A stretch of DNA of 60,409 nt, from contig CAVOJD010000035.1 of the NCBI GenBank assembly GCA_963696075.1, positions 1-60,409 of the forward strand, in the 5' to 3' direction. Position 1 is the first letter of the stretch; every line of letters starts with the position of its first letter. Source of the stretch: CAJQQK01 sp963696075. Its GTDB lineage: Bacteria; Pseudomonadota; Alphaproteobacteria; Rhizobiales; Hyphomicrobiaceae. A program made the translations under genes and the position numbers. The notes beneath the pieces are model-generated. The model was given only the letters and a program-made list of their open reading frames with translations. It made no database searches and was not told the origin of the DNA. Positions 1 through 9,516 of the stretch are shown piece after piece.

Positions 1-974
1 GCGCAGGTGTTGGCGAAACGGGCGGAACGCGCCTGGTCATGGGCCGTGGACAATCCCGAGGTGACCTATTCAACAATGACGAGCGTCGCCAGCCCGGATC
101 CGGCGGGCTGGCGCATGGCCAGCAAGAGGTTGACGCGGCGGGGCGCTTGAAGGCGCGGGTCGAAGCGGCAGTCTATCTCTACGAGATTACGGGCAGACAG
201 GGCTTGAAGGAGTTTGTCGAACGGACCTGGGCGGCCACGGTCGCAGGCCACGGTCCGAGCCTGTGGCGGGTGGATGAGGAGGAGGTGACGTTGTATTTTG
301 CGGATCTTCCAGGCGTCTCCCAGTCGGTCCGCACGTCGATCCGCGACAGGTTCATGTCGCGCATGCGCCCGATCGCGACCGACTTCGAGCGCACCGTGTC
401 CAGGACGGCTCCCTATCGTGCGCCGATCGAAGTCTACACCTGGGGTAGCAACAAAGCGAAAGCGATGCAGGCGCGGCTATTCCAACTGGTCGCCCGCTAT
501 TCGGAAGACGCTAAGAGTAGAGCCGCGGCCTCCGCTGCAGCGGCCAGCTACGTCCACTATCTCCACGGTGTTAACCCCCTCGGCCTGGTCTATCTGACGA
601 ACATGCAACGTCACGGCGCGACACACTCGGTGGGGACGATGTTTCACGCGTGGTTCGGGCCGGGTTCGCGTTGGGACGAGGCGTCCAACGGTGCGCCGGG
701 CCCGCCGCCGGGGTATCTGGTTGGCGGACCGAATGGGCAATTCTGGATGCACGGCTGCTGTCGCGCATGGAGCCCGTTCGCCAGCACCAAATGCCTTCGG
801 GTGGATGACGCTGCGCAGTGCCGGAACAAATATTCACCGCCGCTCGACCAGCCGCCTCAGAAATCATTCTTGCAGTTCAATGACCCCTGGCCTTCGAACT
901 CCTGGCAAATAACCGAACCGTCTATTGGATATCAGGTTTATTATATTCGTCTACTTGCCTCATTGGTCCAGTGA
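1..974 (+). pseudogene. GH9 family endoglucanase (cellulase), 3' part, one frameshift
   Basis: This is the C-terminal part of a glycoside hydrolase family 9 endo-beta-1,4-glucanase, an inverting enzyme that cleaves cellulose-like glucans. The 5' end lies outside the window. In frame 1 the start reads AERAWSWAVDNPEVTY; from about position 70 the family pattern continues in frame 3 as FNNDE, then GQQEVDAAGRL, so one base appears to be missing near 70. The rest is collinear with GH9: the YVHYLHGVNPLG segment, GGPNG, QPPQKS, and the C-terminal signature WQITEPSIGYQ, whose glutamate is the expected catalytic acid, ending at TGA 974. It may trim or release beta-glucan next to the polysaccharide locus, like cellulases in cellulose operons, but no cellulose synthase is seen here. 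The single indel may be sequencing error rather than inactivation. Confidence 0.85.
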
Positions 975-1329
975 GGCAGTCCATTCCAGACGATATGTAA
1001 CGGGTATTTTCAAGCCTCTCAAGTGTCGTGGGGTTGGAGCCGGGAGGCTCGAGAATTTTCTCCCGTGTCAGCTGGAAGAACGTTCCGTTCACGCGCTGGC
1101 GATGGGTAAACTTGTCCGAAGGGCAATAGACTTGTCTGATTAACCAGCGGACGTTAGTGGGCGAGCTTCTAGGGCAACTTTCCTCTATATGAACTTCAGG
1201 TATTCGTGCCACTCGGATCGCTGGGCTACTGGCGGCGCGTGGTGTCAGGGCGTCGATAGCGGCAACTCACCAACAGTTCATGACCAAGACGGACGGTCGA
1301 TGCCGCGTCTGCATTGAAGGTTGATTTCT
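975..1329. other. Intergenic stretch, no recognisable gene
   Basis: These 355 bases separate the cellulase from the CDP-glucose synthase gene. Short open frames exist on both strands (for example about 96 codons antisense at 922-1212), but none has family-like sequence or a convincing ribosome binding site. I see no strong terminator hairpin and no terminal repeats. Confidence 0.5.
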
Positions 1330-2115
1330 ATGAAGGTAGCAATTCTTGCTGGCGGCAAGGGCACAAGACTTGCAGAGGAGACGACTGTTAAGCCCAAGCC
1401 GATGGTCGAGATCGGCTCGTTTCCGATAATCTGGCATATTATGATGCACTATTCCAGATATCGGTTGAATGACTTTGTCATTGCGCTTGGTTATAAGGGC
1501 GATCACATCAAGAAATACTTCCTTGATTACGTCAAGTCTCAACGGTGATATCTCGATTGATTTTAGGCGCAATGGTGCTGCGACCCACAATTGCCGGAAT
1601 TTTCGCAACCCGACTGGAACGTTGACTTGGTTGATACCGGTCAAGAGACGCTGACTGGCGGACGCGTCAAGCGTTTGAAGTCCTACCTCGGCAACGAGAC
1701 CTTCATGCTGACCTGGGGAGACGGCGTTTCGGACGTGAACATTGAGGAGTTGCTCAAGTTTCACCGTTCGCATGGGAAGCTTGCAACGGTAACGGCCGTT
1801 CGCCCGCCGGCACGCTACGGCCACATGAAGTTCGAAGGCGACAAGGTCGTCAGCTTCGAGGAAAAACCCCAAACGGCTGAGGGCTGGATCAACGGAGCGT
1901 TCTTTGTTCTTGAGCCGGAAGTGTTCGATTACATCGAGGGCGACATGGTGATGTTCGAGCACGCACCGATGGAGCAACTGGCGCGCAACGGGCAGCTGAT
2001 GGCCTATCGCCACGACGGCTTCTGGGCGTGCATGGATACGTTGCGCGACAAGCATCTTCTCGAAGAGATGTGGAATTCGAGCAACCGTCCATGGGCTACC
2101 TGGGAAAGCATAAAT
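1330..2115 (+). pseudogene. rfbF: Glucose-1-phosphate cytidylyltransferase (RfbF), two compensating frameshifts
   Basis: RfbF makes CDP-glucose from CTP and glucose-1-phosphate, the entry step to CDP-linked deoxy and branched sugars. ATG 1330 opens with the nucleotidyltransferase loop AILAGGKGTRL, then KPKPMVEIG and WHIMMHYS, all typical of RfbF. The frame stops at 1548, but the family sequence continues in frame 2 (LNGDISIDFRRNG, about 1540-1590) and returns to frame 1 at about 1595 (DWNVDLVDTG, WGDGVSD, INGAFFVLEPEVFDYI, MDTLRDK). With the two indels repaired the length of about 260 residues is normal. The C-terminal WATWE is followed in frame by the ATG of the next gene with no stop, so a third small error near 2110 or a fusion is possible. 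Conserved residues argue for sequencing indels, not old decay. Confidence 0.85.
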
Positions 2116-3150
2116 ATGCGTGTCCTGGTAACAGGTCATCTCGGTTATATTGGCACGGTCATGACGCCGATGCTGATCGAGGCGGGACACGATGTGGTCG
2201 GGCTCGATTTGGATCTTTACCAACGCTGCACGTTCGAGCCGGGCGGTTCGAAATCGTTGCGGTGCCCTTTCTGCGCAAGGACATTCGCGATGTGGAGGTG
2301 TCGGATCTTGGCAGGGTTTGACGCGGTTGTGCATCTTGCTGGCCTTTCGAATGATCCGCTCGGCGATTTTCAACCCGAGACGACCTACGAGATCAACTAT
2401 GAGGCGACGGTGCAGCTGGCGCGACTGGCCAAGGAGGCCGGCGTTCGCCGGTTCGTCTTTTCGTCATCGTGCAGCAACTACGGGGCTGCGGGGGACGCGT
2501 TTCTCGACGAGGGGAGCGCGTTCAACCCGGTGACGCCGTACGGTGAATCGAAAGTCCGCTCTGAACTTGGCTTGCGCGAGCTTGCGGATGAGAACTTCTG
2601 TCCGACCTACCTGCGCAGTGCCACGGCTTACGGCTTGTCACCGCGACTGAGGTTCGATCTTGTTCTCAACAATCTGACGGCCTGGGCCGTGACGACGGGC
2701 GAGATCCACATGAAATCGGACGGAACGCCGTGGCGGCCGATCGTTCATATTGAGGACATTTCGAGGGCGTTCCTGGCAGTGCTGGAGGCGCCGGAGGCGG
2801 TCGTCTGGAATGAGGCGTTCAATGTCGGCGTGACGGATCACAACTACCAAATCCGGGATCTTGCCGAGATCGTTGCAGACATCGTTCCGAATTGCAGGAT
2901 CACGTACGCCGATGACGCGGGGCCTGACACGCGCTGCTATCGGGTCAATTGCGACAAGATCCAGCGCGTGTTGCCGGGCTTCAAGCCGATGTGGGATGCC
3001 CGCAAGGGCGCAGAGCAGCTTTATGAGGCGTACCGGGCCTGCAACTGACGCTCGAGGAATTCGAGGGGCCACGTTATCAGCGTATAGGTCACATCAAGAT
3101 GCTCACGGCCAAAGGGTGATCGACGATACGATCCGCCATACCGGCAAAAC
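2116..3150 (+). pseudogene. NAD-dependent sugar epimerase/dehydratase (extended SDR), several frameshifts
   Basis: This is an extended short-chain dehydrogenase acting on a nucleotide sugar. The ATG at 2116 gives MRVLVTGHLGYIG, a GxxGxxG Rossmann motif; further along are HLAGLSNDPLGDF, SSSCSNYG, the catalytic TPYGESK (YxxxK) and RPIVHIEDISRAF. A segment of about 20 residues at 2250-2310 reads correctly only in frame 3 (EIVAVPFLRKDIRDVEVSD), so there are two compensating indels. After the stop at 3048 the family C-terminus LTLEEFEGPRYQRIGHIK continues in another frame and then VIDDTIRHTGK in a third. It follows rfbF directly and precedes C-methyltransferase genes, a cassette usually linked to branched or methylated CDP-sugars. 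The exact reaction is not decidable from sequence. Confidence 0.75.
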
Positions 3151-4469
3151 GATGCAGGCAGACAAGGTTGCTATTTCATCCCACTGCAGTCGGAACGGCC
3201 GGCATTCGAGGCGACGTGCGCGACTGCGACCTGCAACTCGTGCGGTGCAAGCGGGCCTCGTGCCGGTCCTCGATCTCGGCGCCATGCCGACTTCGGACGG
3301 CCTCGTCAGCAAACCCGTTGCGAAAGACGCGCAGGCACGTTATCCGTTGGAGTTGGGATTTTGTGGCGAATGCTCGCTCGTCCAGCTGTCGAGTACATTG
3401 CCACCGGAGGCCATGTTCGGGGAGGAATATCTCTACTACTCGTCTTACTCGGACGAACTATTGCGCCATTCGCGAGAGAACGCGCAGGAACTGATTGAAC
3501 GTCACGGTCTTGGCCAAGACAGTCATGTCGTCGAGGTGGCCAGTAATGATGGCTACATGTTTCGCAATTTCGCTGAGGCAGAGATCCCGGTGCTCGGCAT
3601 CGACCCGGCACCCAAGCAGGCCGCAGGGGCGAAGGCAGCCGGGGAATCAGGACGATCAATGATTTCTTCGGAGCGGATCTGGCGGAACGCCTCGTTGCGC
3701 AGGGCGAACGGGCGGATCTGATAATCGCGAATAACGTGGTCGCGCACGTCGCAAATCAGAACGACCTGGTCAAGGGCTTCCGAACGATGCTCAGGGACGA
3801 CGGCATGCTGTCGTCGAGTTCCCTTACGTTCGGGACCTGATCGACCACGTCGAGTTCGACACGATTTATCACGAGCATTTGTGCTACTTCTCGGTGACCA
3901 GCGCGAAGCATCTGTTCGAGCGTCACGGCCTCTATCTGCAGGACGTCCGCCGTCTGGGTATCCACGGCGGCTCGCTGCGTCTCTACTTCGGCCTGCGCAA
4001 AGAGCCGAGCCAAGCGGTTACGGCGTTGCTGGCGGAAGAGGCTCAGCTGGGCCTCGACAAGGCGGGGTACTACGAGACCTTCGGCGCGCGTGTGGCTGAT
4101 TTCAGGACGAAGGCACGTGATCTCGTCACAAGCCTCAAGGCCGACGGCAAGACCATTGCAGCCTATGGTGCGGCTGCCAAAGGAACAATTCTGCTGAATT
4201 ATCTCGGGCTCGATGCAGCGATGATCGATTATGCCGTCGACCGAAATCCGCACAAGCACGGCAAGTACATGCCAGGTGTAAATATCGTGATCGATGCGCC
4301 ATCGCGGTTGATGGACGACATGCCCGATTACGTCCTGATCCTGCCGTGGAATTTCCGTGACGAGATTGTTGCGCAGCAGCGGCCCTATCTCGAAGCGGGC
4401 GGGCGCTTTATCGTGCCCATTCCTGATCTCGAAATTCTTGAGCACAGCCATCTCGCCGAGCCGGTCTAG
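3151..4469 (+). pseudogene. SAM-dependent C-methyltransferase (zinc-ribbon / Methyltransf_14 type), several frameshifts
   Basis: This family (NDP-hexose C-methyltransferases such as TylCIII) has an N-terminal zinc ribbon, a central SAM-binding domain and a C-terminal Rossmann-like domain. All three can be traced but in changing frames: TCNSCGASG (about 3215-3245) in one frame, VLDLGAMPTSDGL with FCGECSLVQL and VVEVASNDGYM (3260-3630) in frame 2, INDFFGADLAERL with IIANNVVAHVAN (about 3650-3800) in another, and VVEFPYVRDLIDHV onward to the stop at 4469. The last 196 residues (from about 3879) are clean and include YHEHLCYFS, AAYGAAAKG and VDRNPHKHGK. At least three indels are needed. It lies between the epimerase and two further paralogues. 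The start is uncertain; ATG 3151 is only one option. Confidence 0.75.
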
Positions 4470-4529
4470 CGGCGGGAGGGGCGTGCCGGTTCGCAGGCGG
4501 GTGTTCAAACGAAGTGACGAGGAGTTGGC

Positions 4530-5774
4530 ATGGCGCGGATCCAAGCTCGCGAGGTTCTCGAAGATCATGGCGACGCGCGTGGCCAGGCACAAGGTGCCTG
4601 TCCAAGCTGCAAAAGCCAGGCGGAACGCTCGAGTATCTATTCCGTGAATCAGGTTCCCATCCAGAGCTGCGTTCTGCTCGACACACGCGCTGAAGCTCTC
4701 GACTATCCGCGCCGCGACTTGGAACTGGTCGTGTGCCGGGAATGCGGCTTTATCTATAATCAAATCTTCGATGCGGAGATCGTCGAATATGCTGCGACGA
4801 CGGAAGAGTCGCAGCACTATTCCGGTACGTTCAATGCCTTTGCAAAGCGCCTGGCGCGGGAAATCTCGGAAACTGTTGGCATCGAAGGCAAGCATCTCCT
4901 CGAGATTGGCTGCGGCAAGGGCGACTTCCTGCTCGAACTATGCTCGATGGCCGAGTGTACCGGCCTTGGCATCGATCCGGGGTTTCGCGAGCAGCGGTTG
5001 GGGGCACGGGAAAGCGGGACGGCCGGGCGGCTGAAAAAACTGGAGTTCATCGCAGATTATTTCGGGCCCGCTTACCGCCATCTGCGCGCGGACCTCGTGT
5101 TGTGCCGACATACGCTGGAGCACATTCCAAACGTCAACGAGTTCGTCTCCGACATTCTCGCGATGATGTCGGACCAGGCCGGCGGGACTGTCTTTTTCGA
5201 AACGCCGGACGTGAAGCGCGTTCTCGAGGAAGGGGCGTTCTGGGACATTTATTACGAGCATTGCTCGTATTTCACTTGCGAAACGCACGCGGCGCTGTTT
5301 CGCAGGTGCGGGTTCGAGGTCAGCGATGTTCATCTCGACTACGATGACCAGTACATCATTCAATATGCGCATCTGGGCACAGGCGGGGCGGGGAGCGTTT
5401 CCGGTTCGGACAGTGGCGTGGTCGAACTTGCCGAGGCGTTCGCGCGGTCGGTTCCTCAGCGCATTGATGAATGGCGACGGTTTGTCGATGAAAGGCACTG
5501 CGCGGGGCGTCGCGTCGCGCTGTGGGGCGGGGGGTCCAAGGCGGTTGCGTTCTTAACTACGCTGGGGCTGTCGGAGGAGGTTGCCGGCGTCGTCGATATC
5601 AATCCGTTCAAGCAGGGCAAGTTCCTGCCCGGCGCGGGCAACGAGGTCATTGCGCCCGAGAAGCTTAGGGATCTGTGTCCGGACACGGTCATCGTGATGA
5701 ACCCGATTTATCTGCCGGAGATCAAGGCCAGCCTCAACAACATGGGGCTCGAGCCGGAGGTCGTTGCCGTATGA
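4530..5774 (+). CDS. Zinc-ribbon SAM-dependent methyltransferase (sugar C-methyltransferase family)
   Basis: An intact 414-residue protein of the three-domain class: zinc-ribbon cysteines at the N-terminus (CPSCKS near residue 25, CRECGF near 70), a class I SAM domain with LLEIGCGKGDF (about residues 120-130) and the RHTLEHIPN motif, then a C-terminal Rossmann-like part (RRVALWGGGSKAVAF, VDINPFKQGKFLPG). These enzymes methylate carbon atoms of nucleotide-linked keto sugars, although this subtype (LEHIPN, YYEHCSYF) is also annotated simply as a class I methyltransferase. It lies 60 bases after the previous methyltransferase and its stop overlaps the next start by four bases (ATGA at 5771), so the two are translationally coupled. 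The downstream ATG 4567 is an alternative start. Confidence 0.85.
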   Translation: MARIQAREVLEDHGDARGQAQGACPSCKSQAERSSIYSVNQVPIQSCVLLDTRAEALDYPRRDLELVVCRECGFIYNQIFDAEIVEYAATTEESQHYSGTFNAFAKRLAREISETVGIEGKHLLEIGCGKGDFLLELCSMAECTGLGIDPGFREQRLGARESGTAGRLKKLEFIADYFGPAYRHLRADLVLCRHTLEHIPNVNEFVSDILAMMSDQAGGTVFFETPDVKRVLEEGAFWDIYYEHCSYFTCETHAALFRRCGFEVSDVHLDYDDQYIIQYAHLGTGGAGSVSGSDSGVVELAEAFARSVPQRIDEWRRFVDERHCAGRRVALWGGGSKAVAFLTTLGLSEEVAGVVDINPFKQGKFLPGAGNEVIAPEKLRDLCPDTVIVMNPIYLPEIKASLNNMGLEPEVVAV

Positions 5775-7003
5775 GGAAGAGATCGGGCGAAGAGGTCATT
5801 GCCATGGGTCGTACATGTCTTTGCTGCGAGCAGCGCGAGACGGAGCCTTTTTTTCGTATCAGCTCGGCCCCGGTCATCGCCAATCAGCTTTTCAGCTCGC
5901 GCAAAATTGCACAGGCGGCGGCAATGGGCGTGGTCGAGTTGTCGGTGTGCACGACATGCGGCCTGATCAAGAACGATAGGTTCGATCCGGCCCGGATGAC
6001 TTACGACACAAGCTACGACAACGCGCTGCATTTTTCCGACCGCTTCAGGCAGTTTGCCGAGGAGCTGGCCGGCAGACTGACGAAAGACTACGGCCTCGAA
6101 GGAAAATCGGTTGCCGAGATCGGTTGTGGTGACGGCTACTTCCTTGAGCTTCTCCTGAGCCAGGGCGTGGGGGAGGGCATCGGCTATGATCCAAGTCTGT
6201 CCAAGGCTGAAACGCGGCAGGTGATGCCGGGCAAGTTCGTGCGTTTCGTTCCGGAAATGTTTGGATCCCAGGAGCTGCCGAAGGGCGTGGGTGGCGTCAT
6301 CTGCCGGCATGTGCTCGAGCACATCCCGGACCCGGCAAGCTTCCTCGCTCACATTCGACGGACGGTCGAGGGAAGCGATGCGGTTCTTTATTTCGAAGTG
6401 CCGAATGCTGAATGGCTGCTCGAGAGCAACAGCATATGGGACGTGATATACGAGCATGTCACGTACTGGACACCGGTTTCGCTCCGCGCTGCGCTCGAGG
6501 CCGCGGGTTTCGAGGTCCTGAATATCTCGACCGGCTTCGACGATCAGTATCTGATGGCCGAATTCGTGGCGAGGCCGGAACGGCGCGACGAGGCGGTGTG
6601 CGATCCGGCGGAAGTCGGGCGGGTATGTGATCTGGCAGAGAGCTTTGGCGCTGCCGGCGACGCTTATCTCGCGAAGTGGGAGGCGCGTCTCAGAGACCTC
6701 GGCCGCTCGAACAAGCGGGTCGTTCTCTGGGGCGCCGGGTCCAAGGGTGTCATGTTCGCCAACCTGATTCCGTCCGCGCGTGACGTGATCGAGGCGATCG
6801 TCGACGTCAATCCGCGCAAGCATGACCACTTTCTTGCCGGGAGCGCTCATTCGATCATTGGGCCCGATCGGCTCGTCGATTTCAAGCCGGATGTGGTTCT
6901 GGTCGCAAACGAAATCTATCTGGCGGAGATCAAGGAAACGATCGGCGAACTGGGCATCGACCCTGCTTATGCTTTCATAGCTGAGGTGGCCGGTGTGTCG
7001 TGA
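5771..7003 (+). CDS. Zinc-ribbon SAM-dependent methyltransferase, paralogue of the preceding gene
   Basis: About 410 residues with the same three-domain layout as its upstream neighbour: CLCCEQRET and CTTCGLIKN zinc-ribbon pairs, SAM-binding VAEIGCGDGYF, RHVLEHIPDP, IYEHVTYWTP, and C-terminal RVVLWGAGSKGVMF with VDVNPRKHDHFLAG. ATG 5771 overlaps the upstream stop in an ATGA junction; ATG 5804 (MGRTCLCCEQ) sits closer to the zinc ribbon and may be the true start. Two such genes in tandem, plus the broken one upstream, suggest successive methyl transfers in one sugar-branching pathway, or modification of different sugars of the polymer. Substrate cannot be read from the sequence. Confidence 0.85.
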   Translation: MRKRSGEEVIAMGRTCLCCEQRETEPFFRISSAPVIANQLFSSRKIAQAAAMGVVELSVCTTCGLIKNDRFDPARMTYDTSYDNALHFSDRFRQFAEELAGRLTKDYGLEGKSVAEIGCGDGYFLELLLSQGVGEGIGYDPSLSKAETRQVMPGKFVRFVPEMFGSQELPKGVGGVICRHVLEHIPDPASFLAHIRRTVEGSDAVLYFEVPNAEWLLESNSIWDVIYEHVTYWTPVSLRAALEAAGFEVLNISTGFDDQYLMAEFVARPERRDEAVCDPAEVGRVCDLAESFGAAGDAYLAKWEARLRDLGRSNKRVVLWGAGSKGVMFANLIPSARDVIEAIVDVNPRKHDHFLAGSAHSIIGPDRLVDFKPDVVLVANEIYLAEIKETIGELGIDPAYAFIAEVAGVS

Positions 7004-7070
7004 CCGGCGCGGCGGCGTCGCATGGGTTGCCGGTCGATTGCAGATTTTAGTTGTGATTGGGAATAATTGC

Positions 7071-7304
7071 ATGGCTGGCCAGAAAATGCCGACGTTGAGC
7101 ATCGGTCTTCCTGTCTACAACGGTGAAGGCTACCTGGAGGCTGCGCTGACGTCGCAGAGCTTTCGGGACTTCGAGCTGATGATCGCCGACCCTTTCTACC
7201 ATGTTGCATGGCAGTCGAGAAAAATGCATCGGTTCTGTGGCAAATCAGGAGGCAAGATAGAGCGGCAGGAGAATTGCGTCGATTCGGGGGAGGATTGGGC
7301 ATGA
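7071..7304 (+). pseudogene. GT2 glycosyltransferase remnant (N-terminal fragment)
   Basis: The frame opens MAGQKMPTLSIGLPVYNGE and continues YLEAALTSQSFRDFELMIAD, the first 40 residues of a family 2 glycosyltransferase nucleotide-binding domain. After ADP the sequence loses all resemblance to the family and ends at 7304. The GLPVYNGE...ALxS..FxDF pattern closely matches the intact GT2 gene at 8365-9315, so this is probably the stump left when a related gene was deleted. There is no DXD motif and no function is expected. Confidence 0.6.
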
Positions 7305-7435
7305 AAATTGCCTCTGGCGATCGCTATAGAGCAATCGCTGTGTCTGAGTAATTGTTGATGGCGTGCTTCCAGCCCATGCGGGGCGGTTCGTCGAAGGGCA
7401 GAGTAAACTTACGTTGCAACGATCCGGAGCCGACG

Positions 7436-8368
7436 ATGGCAGAAAACAATTCGCGTGCGGCTGTGATCATTCCAACGCGAAATCGAGGCGCAAGTGTCCT
7501 GGCAACCGTGACGTCTTTACTTGATAATACGCACGAATCTATTGAGGTTCTCGTCGTTGATCAATCGCCGGGCTTTGAGACGCTGGAGGCCATAAATGCG
7601 CACTGCGTTGATCGGAGGCTGCGCTATGTCAGGTCGGAAACACTCGGGGCAAGCGCCGCGAGAAACCACGGTGCTAGCCTGACTGATGCGGATTTCCTTC
7701 TCTTCACTGACGATGACTGTAGGGTGCCAGCCGATTGGGTCCACGTTATGGTCGAGACGTTGAAGGCGGCGCCGGCAGCAGCGTTGGCTTTTTGCTCGGT
7801 TGTCCCGGCGCCTCACGATCAGAGCAACGGCACGATCCCTCACCATAAATACCGGCGGCTAAGCGCAATTAAATCGCTGCTTGGTTATTACAGGCATATC
7901 GGTATGTCGGCCGGTGTAATATTCAGACGAGATGCTTTCGAAGCCTTGAACGGCTTTGATGCCTGTCTTGGATCTGGGTCTCTGTTTCGGAGCGCGGAGG
8001 ATCATGACATTGCCGTGCGGGCGTTGATTTCGGGCTTTGCGGTTCTTGAGACGCCACAGACCGAGGTCATTCATGACGGATTTCGAACAAATTCAGAATT
8101 CCGTGTTCTGACTGAGAGAGACTGGTACGGCCTCGGCGCAGCAGAATGCAAGCACGTCAGGAGGGGCTATGCTGCAATGCTGATTCTCGCGGTGGGAAAT
8201 TCTCTGTACTACGGCGTTTGGCAGCCAGTATCGTTACTGTTGCATCTAAAAAAACCCATTGGCTTCCGAAGGTTTTATTTCTTTTGGAAGGGATTTGCGG
8301 ATGCCTGGCGCGCGCCTTTATGCCGGGAGACAGGTCAATTCGATCCGTCGAATGGAAACATGGCATGA
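7436..8368 (+). CDS. Family 2 glycosyltransferase
   Basis: A 310-residue cytoplasmic GT-A glycosyltransferase. N-terminal AAVIIPTRNRG and VLVVDQSPG form the nucleotide-sugar site, LGASAARNHGA follows, LLFTDDDCRVP carries the metal-binding aspartates, and SAEDHDIAVRA is the usual downstream acidic motif. I prefer ATG 7436 to the upstream TTG 7352 because the family motif starts ten residues after it. The last codons overlap the next gene (ATGA at 8365-8368), so both are co-translated. It probably adds one sugar of the exopolysaccharide repeat; donor and acceptor are unknown. Confidence 0.85.
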   Translation: MAENNSRAAVIIPTRNRGASVLATVTSLLDNTHESIEVLVVDQSPGFETLEAINAHCVDRRLRYVRSETLGASAARNHGASLTDADFLLFTDDDCRVPADWVHVMVETLKAAPAAALAFCSVVPAPHDQSNGTIPHHKYRRLSAIKSLLGYYRHIGMSAGVIFRRDAFEALNGFDACLGSGSLFRSAEDHDIAVRALISGFAVLETPQTEVIHDGFRTNSEFRVLTERDWYGLGAAECKHVRRGYAAMLILAVGNSLYYGVWQPVSLLLHLKKPIGFRRFYFFWKGFADAWRAPLCRETGQFDPSNGNMA

Positions 8369-9315
8369 CAGAGATAACGCGTGTAACAATTGGCTTGCCT
8401 GTTTATAACGGTGAGAAATATATTGAGCAGGCGTTAGAGTCTCTGCTCGATCAAACCTTTCAAGACTTCACCGTAATTATTTCAGATAACGCATCGACCG
8501 ATCGAACGCCGCTTATCTGTAGGCGGTATGCAGAGCAGTTTGCGAATATTCAGTTCCATGCTTCTGACGTAAATAAGGGGGCTGGATGGAACTTCCGGCG
8601 TGTTTTTGAACTTTCAAGGTCTCCTTATTTCAAGTGGATGGCGTGCGATGATTTAATTGCGCCGACCTATCTTGATGCATGCGTTGAGGCCTTGGATGCA
8701 GACGCAGCGGCTGTGCTAGCCTATCCACTCACAACCGTCATTAATGAGAACGGGGAAACGATCGAAAAATACCAATTCAATGTGGCTACTAGTTCGAGCG
8801 TTGCGTCCAAACGCTTCCATGATCTGTTATTTGGTAGTGACCAATGCTATGAGGTTTTTGGTCTAATTCGGTCAGACTGCCTGAGACAATCGCAAGTCAT
8901 GGGAGGCTATGGGCATGCGGACGGTGTTCTGCTGGGGCAACTCAGTTTGATGGGACATTTCCAAAGAGTGGAGCAGTATCTTTTCTATTCACGTCGTCAC
9001 GCAAAGCAATCTATACGAGAGCACGACGAGGGCGACGAGGGAGGTAGACCTAACTATAACAGATACACAGAGTGGTTCGACACTTCAACAGTCGGCACGA
9101 TCAAGCTGCCGAACTGGCGTATACTCTCGGAAAACCTGAAATGTGTTTATCAGAGCAGTGTGTCGATGCATGATAAGGTAGCGTGCTATTTCTATCTAGG
9201 TAAGTGGATGAAGCGACATCGTCGTTTTTTACTGGATGACCTTCGCAATGCCGTCCAGCAGCTGGCACGACGTCCGCTCGGCGGGCGGCGCAGGATCCTC
9301 AAAAGCAAGAGTTAA
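8365..9315 (+). CDS. Family 2 glycosyltransferase
   Basis: A 316-residue GT2 enzyme. VTIGLPVYNGEKYI and VIISDNASTDRT are the donor-binding motifs, FKWMACDDL holds the DXD-type aspartates, and the C-terminal part is basic (KWMKRHRRF, GGRRRILKSKS), which may help peripheral membrane binding. The start ATG 8365 overlaps the previous stop. Its N-terminus resembles the truncated fragment at 7071-7304. It is the last gene of this + strand run and converges with galE across about 200 bases. Confidence 0.85.
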   Translation: MTEITRVTIGLPVYNGEKYIEQALESLLDQTFQDFTVIISDNASTDRTPLICRRYAEQFANIQFHASDVNKGAGWNFRRVFELSRSPYFKWMACDDLIAPTYLDACVEALDADAAAVLAYPLTTVINENGETIEKYQFNVATSSSVASKRFHDLLFGSDQCYEVFGLIRSDCLRQSQVMGGYGHADGVLLGQLSLMGHFQRVEQYLFYSRRHAKQSIREHDEGDEGGRPNYNRYTEWFDTSTVGTIKLPNWRILSENLKCVYQSSVSMHDKVACYFYLGKWMKRHRRFLLDDLRNAVQQLARRPLGGRRRILKSKS

Positions 9316-9516
9316 GCGTGTCGATGGGCGGGCTCGCTTTCCAAGCGGGTTGGCCGGAAATCGCCGTTTTAAGGGCGTACTCAGATCAGCCTGCGGCGGC
9401 TTGGCTGTAGCCCCGCCTCCTCGCTCGGCGGGCAAGGGCACATCTCAGTAAGGCGGACCGGGGCCGCAGGAGATTTCAAGAAATGACGGCGAGGGCCGAT
9501 CGTCCCGGTCACCGCA

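Noticed and set aside
1267..2373. 368-codon - strand frame
   Set aside because: It lies antisense to rfbF and the epimerase, which carry clear motifs on the + strand.
5708..7102. 464-codon open frame on the - strand
   Set aside because: It is fully antisense to two well supported methyltransferase genes and its translation has no family-like motif; GC-rich third positions produce such shadows.
9316..9516. tRNA or small RNA in the GC-rich spacer between convergent genes
   Set aside because: Several short stems can be drawn, but no cloverleaf or T-loop sequence and no T-tract terminator is seen.
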